Assembly (NCBI GenBank): GCA_935421135.1
Contig: OW285191.1
Span: 10,095,700 to 10,159,699, forward strand
Direction of reading: 5' to 3'
Source: Bugulina stolonifera
Taxonomy: Eukaryota; Bryozoa; Gymnolaemata; Cheilostomatida; Bugulidae
Length of the DNA stretch: 64,000 nucleotides
Part shown: positions 40,501-52,500 of the stretch, in pieces
Layout: every line of letters begins with the position of its first letter
Position numbering within the stretch: the stretch's first letter is position 1
Made by a program: the position numbers and the translations under genes
The notes under the pieces: generated by a model
Database searches by the model: none
Seen by the model: only the letters and a program-made list of their open reading frames with translations
What the model was told of the DNA's origin: nothing

Positions 40501-43500
40501 GCATGAATTCTCTCTCCCTCCCCACTCGGCATAGACCAGTCGGGACAGAGGAGAATTCCCCTGAACATTCTCACAGGAAAGAGCATGAGTTAGAAGGCGG
40601 AGGCTACACATCAGATGAATTATGTGTTGTAGATGCATCTCCTCTACGGAAGACGCTCACGCCAGACGGCACGCCTCCACCCACTCCACCTCCTGTTACC
40701 TCTACTCTGAAGTTAGCTACAATTAAGCTGCACAAACTCACTGACAAGCTGCCCATAGAGTCGTCCCAGCATTCCGGAGCCACTAAGCCATGGATTAGTA
40801 CCTTCACTCAACAAGCCCGAGACGACTTGGCTAGAAGGAGTCAACCTAACCTCAAATGTGCAAAGTGTGGCTTCTCCGGCACCCTCAAGAGACTGAACAT
40901 TCACATTTGGCAGCACTTTGCCCGCTTCTACTGCCGCTGCGGACGCAGCTCAGTTAGCCGTGATGCTCTAGGCCATCACTTCAGTCGGAGATCCAGTATC
41001 TGTGGGAAACGTCTCTTCCTCACAGACGGGCCCAGCTATGGGGCCCTCATGGAATGGTGGGGCGTAAAGGATCCCCCACCATTTCTACCATGTCGTCCTA
41101 CTATGGACGGGCAGTCGGGGACAAATAAACCAGTTTATTTACCCAGTTCCTCCTCTACAAGGAAGCGACCTCCCAAGAGACGGCACAGCCCATCTCCAGA
41201 ACAGACCCCCGACTCCGCACCTTCTGATGCTACCTCCTCCTCTTCCTCGTCGCCTACCACTCCTGCTGGACCTTCTCTCTGGCGAACTCCTGCTAGTACC
41301 TCCGCAGTAAGTGTCGGCCCCCCTGGCCGACGCGGACGTCTACCCTCTTGGAAGACAAGGCCTGCTCCAAGGAAGAGTATGCCTGCCCCTCAGTCAGGCC
41401 CTCTCTACGAAGGCTCTCCACCCAAGGTCTCATGTGCAGCTTCTTGTACAGCTTCTCCGACTCTACTGATCGAACCACTGCAGTCCAGGCCCATACTAGA
41501 GGTCTCACCGCACCGCTCTCCTTATACACCTGCCAGGGACCTACTCCGAGCCACTCCAGACTCTCCTGCCGTCCAGTCCCCACCTCCTGCATCTCCTGTA
41601 CTAACTCAGCCGAATGCCACACGTCCTGCATCTCCGGATCCGTCGTTCATGCAACAACTTGATGAACTCAAGCCACGGATTCACTACCTTGCCAGCCGTC
41701 AACAGGTGGGGGACACTCTACGCCAACACCTGGAACCTCTCTATGCTCGAGAAATAGCTCTTCGTGAACTAGCCAACCAGCATCTAAACCACCCCCGACA
41801 ACTCCAGCTCGTACAAGCAGACTTGGATATAGTATCCAGAGAATCTACACTGTACCGTACCCTTCTTAACTTGACACTAGAGACACCCATGACCTAGTGT
41901 GAGGGGGCTATGTAATGGTACGCCCAGTCGTATCTTACATCTGACACTCATTATTACATGCATACATGTATATATCTGCTTGTACTTTACTCTTATATTG
42001 TTATATATGATTGTATGATTATATCTAAGTCTTTTAATGCCTTTTTATACCCATGTACAGAGGCCCGACCTCTCAGAATCCATCGATATTCATTTTGTAC
42101 ATGAATTGGACCATTATAAGCAACTTTTGTAGAACCCGACCTATTTTGGGTCGGCCGTCGGGCTTCCGGCGGCCATCTTGTTGCGCAACTTCCGGACGAC
42201 CACACGTCGTCTTTTCCCGACGTCATGTCGGCCGGAAGTCCTTATACTATATAAAGGGCATTGTTTTACTGTTCATTGTCTCAGTCTTCACTTGGCTTTC
42301 AATAAAGACACATCTATACTTGATACAGAGACTTTCTCTTCCTTTTGCCAGGTCATTCGCCTTGCGAACTGCCTACTAGGTCGGATCACTCTCTTTCATT
42401 GTATAGTCTGAAGGTCGGACTTGAGATCAGATGGGTCGTCTTTGGTAGTATTTGGGCTACTGAGACCGCTCGATCTTTCATGTAATGCGAAGTCCTATTA
42501 CCACTCATAGGCACTTCATTTCTGGGTCGATAGTCGTCCAAGGACGACCGCACCAAATCACAGAAACCATTACAATATTTATATGCGACAACTTCAAATA
42601 GAGAAGTACTATAAACTGTGTGTATTCAGGTGGTAACATGTTAAAATTACAACTTTAGCCTTGACATGACTGGTAATGGAGATTCTGACTCTACTGGAGA
42701 GTCACATATTGGGGGTATGTGTGGAGACCACCCGACTTCCGTCAGCGAGTTTAGCGATGTTGTGGGGCTTGCACATCAGCTTGGTCGCAAGTGAGTAATC
42801 TAAGCTTTTGATTCAAATCACATAATAGGTTTAGATGTCACTGTACAAGTGTGAGTTGATCATAACTCATTTCATAAGAGTTGAATTAAATAATAAATAA
42901 TACAAAAATTAGTGTGATAAATGGTAAGCTCAACATTTTTGATATTGTCAGTTTGGGAGCCCATGATGACGGCTCAACTGCAGAAGATGGAAATAGTTGC
43001 AGTGGAGACGATCACTATATCATGTCTCCAAGACATGGTGCAGCAGACCTAAGAAATGGCGTACACTCATGGTTGTTCTCTCATTGCTCGATCCAATATT
43101 TCGACCGGCACATCACCAATTTAAAGTAAGTTAGTTTTTACCAGAAAGATACTTTATGATATCAACTGAGCTTGAATAAAAGTAGATATTTTGCCAATAT
43201 TAACAGAAATGTACAGGTATTAAGTTATTTTAAAACATTTGCTTTCAGACCTTTTAAATATGAAATAATTTTCGAATCTTATTGTGACATCATTTGGAGC
43301 ATTACATAGTGTGTAGTATTTCATTATGGGCTTCCATTCAGACTATTACTATGTAGTTGTCTTCTCTACGCGTACATGTATAAGTTATGCTAATCCAATA
43401 TTGTTGCGATTCCCAGTTCAGCCAATAACAACTGTTTAGCTGAAGAGACTAGCAATGCCAAACTTGTGGCAGCAGACCAAGTAACACATTATGCCTCAAC

Positions 43501-46500
43501 TACTGCAGCTGCCATCTTGGAATGGGCAGCTATTGTGGAAATGCCAATGACGTCAGCATCCAAACCAAGTAAGGGAGTGACCACATATGGTTATGGAGCC
43601 GTACTTAGCATCTCCAGCATTCCAAATGTCGATGCTTTCTGCAATGAGCCAGATATGCAAGATCCAGAGACTGCTAAGTTTCAGGAAGTAAAGGTATGAC
43701 TTGTGTAGCTATACCTTGTCTTATTACTCTGTTAACCTGTGCACCTGCATGTGCTGTGGAAACATGCAGCACCATGGTGTTAACATGCACAGTGTCTTAT
43801 TCAGCGATTATTTTATCATATTAATCAAAATATTATTAGCATTATACTGTAGTTTCACACTTGTAAAAATAAAGAAATAAGCAAATGTCTTCCCAGATAT
43901 TTTTAACTACCAAATTTGTTGCTAAAATAAAACTATTATCCAGCATTTTTTATCCAAGCTTAAAATCAAGTCACTTGTTTTTTAAATACATATTAATTTC
44001 TATCTTTCAGAACACAATATGCCGGTCAATAAATCGCTACGTAAACAAACTAGTAACATGCTACATGATCGGTGTCCGATGTGGACCTTTCATCACTGAC
44101 TTCTACATCGAAGTAGATCATGACGACGATGATGATGCTAGCAATACGGCTGCTACAAATATAACACAGCTGGAGTCACAGATGGACAACATCTTGAATG
44201 ACTTTGATTTGGGTAAGTGAGCATAATTAATTAATTAATATTATCATTTCATCACATGGTTATAATAATGCTTTTGATTTGGGGTTATTTTTCACGTGTA
44301 TATCTAGACTCTAGCGGTAAAGAGAAGATAACACCCAACGCGACAACTGAAATAATTAAAACTTAGCTGAATTCATTATTTTGTTTTTTTTTCAATATTC
44401 ATTGCATGTACATGTATATTTAACAAATAATGTATAGGGAAACATTGAAATCTTCATAATCATGTACTGTACATGTACACGTACATGTGTTCTAGACGTG
44501 GGGAATGTAAAACAACTACTAACACGATAATGTTACGGCAAGATATCCACTTTGCCTGTTTAAATTTGAAAGCTGTACGTCATTTTCCTAAAACATACAA
44601 ATTATTTGTTTGTTTTTTATTTCACAGAGGTATACAGAGTTGAAATCTCACAAATAGATGAGTGTGGAAATCCAAACTTGAATGACTGTAGCCCAAATGC
44701 TGACTGTACAGACACAGAATCAAGATATAACTGTACTTGCCGTTCAGGTAATTATTTTCTAAATTCACCCGCCATTGCATTGCAGAAAGTACATCAAACA
44801 AAAAGATTTGTTGGCCTCTATCAGCCTGCCAGTAAAGGAGCCCAAGTTTTATTACAAGTGGTGCCAGATCTACAGACGCTGTTATAGCAACCTCTTGCTC
44901 TACTCTTATTACAACTATCTACACACAAGTGAAATATAAATAGCGTGATTTTTACTCATGTGTTATCCGCTGGTTTTGAGACTACGTACATATTTTTCCT
45001 ATTGTATGAGTTTTCCACATTTCCTAACGGAGGAAAAGCTATACTCTGCGCGTCTCCTCATACATGTACATGTACATGTCTACTGTTGGATGGTGATTTA
45101 CACGTAGAGGCTTCTCTATTTCCTGTACTTTTCTTAGATTTCTCAACAGACGAGTCTGAATTTATTGATGAACCTGGTAGAGTGTGTCTGATAAGCCCCA
45201 CTACAATAATCCCGACAACCACTTCAACCACTCCAACCACTCCAACCACTCCAACCATGACAACCATGACAACCATGACAACCATGACAACCATGACAAC
45301 CATGACTATGCCTACTACAATAACCTCGACAACCACTCCAACCATGACTATGTCTACGACGACCGTAGCAAAGCCAAGCAATGGAATTACAACATATAGC
45401 TATGGACTGATACTTGATATCTTTGAGATTCAAACAAGTGAGGAGTTTTTCTGCAATGACCCTCAACTACAAGACCTAGAGAGTCCACTAGCTCAGCTTT
45501 TCAAGGTACTGTGTATTAGACTATATGAATACACCGATTAGGGTGTCGACGGTTAGGAATCCCGGTGCCTTCAAATCATTTACATGTAGGTCATTATGAA
45601 ACTTGGTATAATTCTATATCCTTCACACTCATCTCGAATATACATGTAATAGAACAATTACACAGTGTAAATGTTCAATTTAATAGTTGAATGTTTTTAT
45701 TATAGGAAACGGTATGCAGGTCAGTATATCGTCATGTTCAGAAATTGTCAAAGTGCGAGCTACTATCAGTCGCATGTAGCGTCTTCATTGTTGACCTATA
45801 TATAGAAGTAGAAGACGATACTAATAACAATGACACAACTTTGGTGGCTGCAAGGAATGCCACAGAACTTGAGTCTCAAGTAGATGAAATTTTGCAAGAT
45901 GTGGATGTTGGTAGGTTTACTCAGTACTCATGCACTCATGCTTAATCAACATACAATACGATTTGTGAGAATATGTGTCATGCTTATTCAGAATTTTACT
46001 AGAAATGAACTGTTTTGGGTGGCATATTTGCATTATAGGCTATTAATACATGTATCATTCACATTATATTATATCTTTCACATAATTATGTCAATTGATG
46101 ATTACTGTTAAGTATGATGAATTTTCTGAGATAAACCTATTAACCCACTAATCTTATCTTGATAGTGAAAATATTATTTAAATTATTTCTTATAGTGGTG
46201 ATTGATTATGTGATAATAAAAATAGATGAGTGTGAAAATCCCGATCTGAATGACTGCAGCCTGAATGCAACTTGCACAAATACAGATATTCGCTACACAT
46301 GCGCATGCAAACCAGGTGAGTGGAACCTTAAAAATCAAATTGACATAAAACCATTGACGCTGATAAATTTTCACAATATTTGAGTTCAAGTCACAATGTA
46401 GGTTTGACTGACTTGACCTGTCAAATCAAGTCACTAGTTGAATTGACTTGGACTTTCCGATGTGCTGACTTGACTTGCACTTCAATGCTCCTTGACTTGG

Positions 46501-49500
46501 AAATCTGAATGATTTGCGACTTTGACTTGAGATCTACCAAGTCAATGGGGGCGGATAAAAATTTCGTACATCGTGCAACCAACATGAAAACCAGGTCTCA
46601 GTTGTCTACTGATTCATAATTTATAATTCATTAGAGCCGCTAGCAGCACTCAGAGTATATCAGGGTCAGGTATGAGGGTGCACAACACATGTGTACTTGA
46701 GTCTATTCAGTTGCAATAGGAACTAGTTTGCAATTGCTGGGCTGGCCAGTGTACAAGCTGTGCCACACTCAATGCAACACTGTGTCTCTGTGATTAAAAT
46801 ACATGGCTGAACAGCACCACATGGCCATAGTGTCAATATCACTACTTGACTGTTTAGAATATTAATCATTTACCATATTTGTATGGCATAGATGCCCAAC
46901 TACGCCTTGGCATGGTATTGGATAAAATTGAATATCTACTAAAAGAAAGAGTTGATGTTTTAGAAAATGTAAAATCTTTTGAAGCTGTTTATGTTTTGTA
47001 TGTAGTAATATAAGTATGATCTCAGATGTGTCATTGTCTGTATTCTGTTAAGTACTGTTCTATGGCACAGAACCTTATCATAGTTAAAAATGGTCAGAAA
47101 AAGCTACATGTAGCTATAATTATCTAGAAAGCTCTAATATGTAATATTATGTGATAATATGTGGACTTGACAGGAACCAATAATATTTCTGAAAAAACAT
47201 GATATCAACAGTCTCACACTTGACTTGCATTTCTACTTGACTTGACCGGTTTGACTTGAGATTTGCACAGCACACTGAATTGATTTGACTTGAGGCAGCA
47301 CTGACTCGGCTTCGACTTGACTTGGCTCTAAAATTTTAGAAATGACTTAACTTGTTGACTTGAAGTCCAACTTAGAACCAGTTCTGTTTATATTACTATT
47401 GCAAGGATTTGGTATCAGGATTGTGCAAATGACCCATCCCAAACCTTTTATCTTTAGTATTAATTTCCATTACTATTACCCTAAATGAGGAATGCTTAAT
47501 TTTAGGATACATTGACAAAGCAGAATTTGTTGAGGAGCTAGGTCGGATATGTCAAGAACAACCAACAGAAACAACAAAAGCCACTACTGGGGGAAGTGAA
47601 GCTACCACTGAGCTCTCTTCCAGTGAAATGACAACGAGCACAGATGAAACCAGCAGACTAACTAATACTTTCTCAAGTACAGAATTTTCTACAGGTGAAA
47701 CCTTCACACCAACGGGAACATTTTCGTCAAGTACAGAAATGTCCACAGAAGATGGAACATCCACACTAACTGATAGTTTTTCTTCAAGTATAGAGCTCTC
47801 CACAGAGGAATCTTCAACACTAACTGATAGTTTGACCTCAAGTACAGATTTTTCGACAGACATAACTTCCACACAGACCGAAAACCCTTTTTCAAGTACC
47901 CAAATGTCAACAGGAGAGACTTCAAAACAAACTGAAAGCTTTTCCTCAAGTACAGAAAGTTCGACAGAGGAATCTTCAACGATAACCGGGGGCCTTTCCT
48001 CAAGCACAGAAAGTTCAACGGAGGAAACTTCAACGATAACAGAAAATCTCTCATCAAGTACAGAAAGTTCGACAGAGGAAACTTCAACGATAACTGAGGG
48101 CCTTTCCTCAAGCACAGAAAGTTCAACGGAGGAAACTTCAACGATAACTGAGGGCCTTTCCTCAAGTACAGAAAGTTCAACAGAGGAAACTTCAACGATA
48201 ACAGAAAATCTCTCATCAAGTACAGAAAGTTCGACAGAGGAATCTTCCACACTAACTGAAGGCCTTTCCTCAAGTACAGAGGGCTCAACAGATGAAACTT
48301 CAACATTGACTGAGAGCCTCTCCTCAAGTACAGAAAGTTCAACAGAGGACACTTCAACACTAACAGAAAATCTCTCATCAAGCACTGAAAGTTCGACAGA
48401 GGAATCTTCTACACTAACTGAAGGCCTTTTCTCAAGTACAGAAAGTTCAACAGAGGAGACTTCAACACTAACTGAGGTCCTTTCCTCAAGTACAGAAAGT
48501 TCAACAGAGGAGACTTCAACACTAACTGAGGTCCTTTCTTCAAGTACAGAAATTTCAACAGAGGAAACTTCAACACTAACTGAGAACCTTTCCTCAAGTA
48601 CAGAAAGTTCGACAGAAGAAACTTCAACACTAACGGAGGACCTTTCCTCAAGTACAGAAAGTTCAACAGAGGCGACTTCAACACTAACTGAGGTCCTTTC
48701 TTCAAGTACAGAAATTTCAACAGAGGAAACTTCAACACTAACTGAGAACCTTTCCTCAAGTACAGAAAGTTCGACAGAAGAAACTTCAACACTAACGGAG
48801 GACCTTTCCTCAAGTACAGAAAGTTCAACAGAGGCGACTTCAACACTAACTGAGGACCTTTCCTCAAGTACAGAAAGTTCGACAGAGGAAACTTCAACAC
48901 TAACTGAGGACCTTTCCTCAAGCACAGAAAGTTCAACAGAGGAAACTTCAACACTAACAGATAATCTCTCATCAAGTACAGAAAGTTCAACAGAGGAGAC
49001 TTCAACACTAACTGAGAACCTTTCCTCAAGTACAGAAAGTTCGACAGAGGAAACTTCAACACTAACTGAGGACCTTTCCTCAAGCACAGAAAGTTCGACA
49101 GAGGAAACTTCAGCACTAACTGAGGACCTTTCCTCAAGTACAGAAAGTTCAACAGAGGAGACTTCAACACTAACAGATAATCTCTCATCAAGTACAGAAA
49201 GTTCAACAGAGGAGACTTCAACACTAACTGAGAACCTTTCCTCAAGTACAGAAAGTTCGACAGAAGAAACTTCAACACTAACGGAGGACCTTTCCTCAAG
49301 TACAGAAAGTTCAACAGAGGCGACTTCAACACTAACTGAGGACCTTTCCTCAAGTACAGAAAGTTCGACAGAGGAAACTTCAACACTAACTGAGGACCTT
49401 TCCTCAAGCACAGAAAGTTCAACAGAGGAAACTTCAACACTAACAGATAATCTCTCATCAAGTACAGAAAGTTCAACAGAGGAGACTTCAACACTAACAG

Positions 49501-52500
49501 ATAATCTCTCATCAAGTACAGAAAGTTCAACAGAGGAGACTTCAACACTAACTGAGAACCTTTCCTCAAGTACAGAAAGTTCGACAGAGGAAACTTCAAC
49601 ACTAACTGAGGACCTTTCCTCAAGCACAGAAAGTTCGACAGAGGAAACTTCAACACTAACTGAGGACCTTTCCTCAAGTACAGAAAGCTCAACAGAGGAA
49701 AGTTCAACACTAACTGAGGACCTTTCCTCAAGTACAGAAAGTTCAACAGAGGAGACTTCAACACTAACTGAGGACCTTTCCTCAAGTACAGAAAGTTCAA
49801 CAGAGGAGACTTCAACACAAACTGAGGACCTTTCCTCAAGTACAGAAAGTTCAACAGAGGAAACTTCAACACTAACTGAGGACCTTTCCTCAAGTACAGA
49901 AAGTTCAACGGAGGAAACTTCCACACTAACTGAGGACCTTTCCTCAAGTACAGAAAGTTCAACAGGGGCAACCTCAACACTAACTGAGGACCTTTCCTCA
50001 AGCACAGAAATGTCGACGGATGAAACTTCAACACTGACTGAGGACCTTTCCTCAAGCACAGAAAGTTCAACAGAGGAAACTTCAACACTAACTGAGAGCT
50101 TCTCCTCAAGTACAGAAAGTTCGACAGAAGAAACTTCAACACTAACTGAGAACCTCTCCTCAAGTACAGAAAGTTCGACAGAAGAAACTTCCACACTAAC
50201 TGAGGACCTTTCCTCAAGTACAGAAAGTTCAACAGAGGAAACCTCCACACTAACTGAGGGCCTCTCCTCAAGTACAGAAAGTTCAACAGGGGAAACCTCA
50301 ACACTAACTGAGGACCTTTCCTCAAGCACAGAAATGTTGACGGATGAAACTTCAACACTAACTGAGGACCTTTCCTCAAGCACAGAAAGTTCGACAGAGG
50401 AAACTTCCACACTAACCGAGGACCTCTCCTCCAGTACAGAAAGTTCAACAGAGGAGACTTCAACACTAACTGAAGACCTCTCCTCAAGTACAGAAAGCTC
50501 AACAGAGAAACCTTCAACATCAACTGAAGACCTCTCCTCCAGCACAGAAAGTTCAACAGAGGAGACTTCAACACTAACTGAAGACCTTTCCTCAAGTACA
50601 GAAAGTGCAACAGACAAAACCTCCACATCAACTGAAGAATTTTCCACAAGTACAGAAAGTGCTTCCACCACTACAGCTGATGCTGCTCATAGTACCACTG
50701 AAATTGAACAACTATTCACTACAACTGAAAGGGCTACGGAGACAACATCCGCAACAACAACTCCGGTCACATTTGGCAGTACCACTGAAGTTGAAGACGT
50801 GTTCACAACTACAGAAGGCACAAGTAAAAAACCTTTGCCTACAACAACAACAACCTTTGCTGTTAACTCTACAACAACCGAAGTCACAACACCAGAATTA
50901 GTATTTACAAGCAGCTCCAGTCACCCTTCATCGACACAGATTGCTTCAAGCTCAGCATCACTAGCATCTCTCTCTACCTCTCACACGCCAACTCTTACAA
51001 GTACTACACATGTTGCCACAACCTCATCAGCCACTTCTTCATCTACACAATCGATTACCGCAACTCCAGAACCAATCACATCAACTGCAACATCAACAAC
51101 TACAGCACAACCTATTTCAAGTACATCTTCTGCTTCTACATCTGTACAAACCTCTACTACACCTCATGGACCAACTGAATCAACTGTAACATCAACAACT
51201 ACGGCACAGCCCATTTCAAGTGCATCTTCTGCTTCTTCATCTGTACAAACTACTACTATACCTCCAGAACCAATCACATCAACTGTCACATCAACAATTA
51301 TAGCAAGGTCAACATCAATACCTACTACTACAAGTACATCATTTACTTCTTCATCTGCACAAACTACTACTGTAACTCCAGACTCAATCACATCAACTCT
51401 GATGTCAACAGCTACAGTGAAGTCAACGCCAACTACTACTACTAATGCACAAATTTTTACAAGTACATTTTCTACTCCTTCATCTACACAAAGCTCAACC
51501 ACAACAGCAGAGCAAATTTTAACAACTCAGCCAGCAAAAACTACTACAAGCTCATCATCAAAATCTACTAGTATCAGTATTAGTACAAAATTTCTCCCTA
51601 CAAGTACCTCTGTCACATCTTCAATTAAACCAGCTGCTACTACAACAATGGTCAAATCAGTCACAACTACAACACTACATTCCACTTCATCGAAGCCAAC
51701 CTCTAAAGTAACTATGACATCTACACAGACCACTTCAAGGCTTTCTACAGCAAAGGCAACAACTAAGGGTAAGGAACTGTCATCTATATTATCTTCAACA
51801 ACCACTGCGTCAAATGTCACAACCACTGCAGCAGAAGGTACAACAAGTGGTAGTGCACAAATAGCAAGAAATATGAGAAGAATACGCATTGGAATGTTCA
51901 AAATAAGGATGCAGATTTTGAAATTCAAAACACATGATTTTGATTGCAAAGATCCAAGATTGCAGGATCCCAATGATCCAACCTTCCTTCAGCTACAGGT
52001 AATCTATTGGCTACTAAGTGATATTTCTTGTATTGAAAAAAAAACAATGTTTTGGTGAGTTGTGGGTGTATTCAGCAATATCCTCATTTGGACTAAATGT
52101 TACAAACAAAATAGAATAATAATTTGTTTTATTCAGAAATTAGTTGCCTTTTCATTGCCATTTTAAACTGACATTTGATGGAAATTAGATTGTACCTATA
52201 GTGCTGTTTATTCCAGTTTGATTCCGTAATACTTTATGTAGATGGTAAATAATGCTGAATATACATGCACTTACAATTTTGATTGACAGAGCGTACTGTT
52301 TACGGCTTACAACAACTATGTACATGGACTTCACTTGACTAAACTAGGAGGTGTAGAATGTGACTTCTATATAAACGCCACTGTAGTAGTCGAGAACCGC
52401 GAGACCGATAAGCCAGACAGTAAAGCTGCCAACAATATAAAAGAATTGGAAGACCAGCTTGTAAAACTTCATGAAAACTTGACTGAGCTGAGTATGTGTG

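Larger units (their letters stand above)
37562..42574 (+). mobile_element. Gag-only, non-autonomous LTR retrotransposon (Gypsy-like)
   Basis: The element has two 664-bp LTRs bounded by TGTAATGGT...ACCATTACA, a tRNA-Leu type primer site, one long Gag-like ORF, a short purine run and a 4-bp ATAT target duplication (37558-37561 and 42575-42578). No protease, reverse transcriptase, RNase H or integrase frame exists on either strand, so it must be moved by proteins of another element. I could find only one substitution between the LTRs by eye, so insertion is recent. It lies in the sense direction within intron 8 of gene 3 and leaves flanking exons intact, but brings its own promoter and poly(A) signal. 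Confidence 0.92.

Noticed and set aside
38559..41897. Host gene with zinc fingers inside gene 3
   Set aside because: The Gag-like start, flanking LTRs, primer site, polypurine run and target duplication place it in a retroelement.
47552..50671. 1039-codon and 746-codon open frames on the minus strand
   Set aside because: They are shadows of the stop-free 54-bp repeat of gene 3 exon 17. The plus frame has splice sites, domain context and paralogue support; the minus frames are hydrophobic repeats with none.
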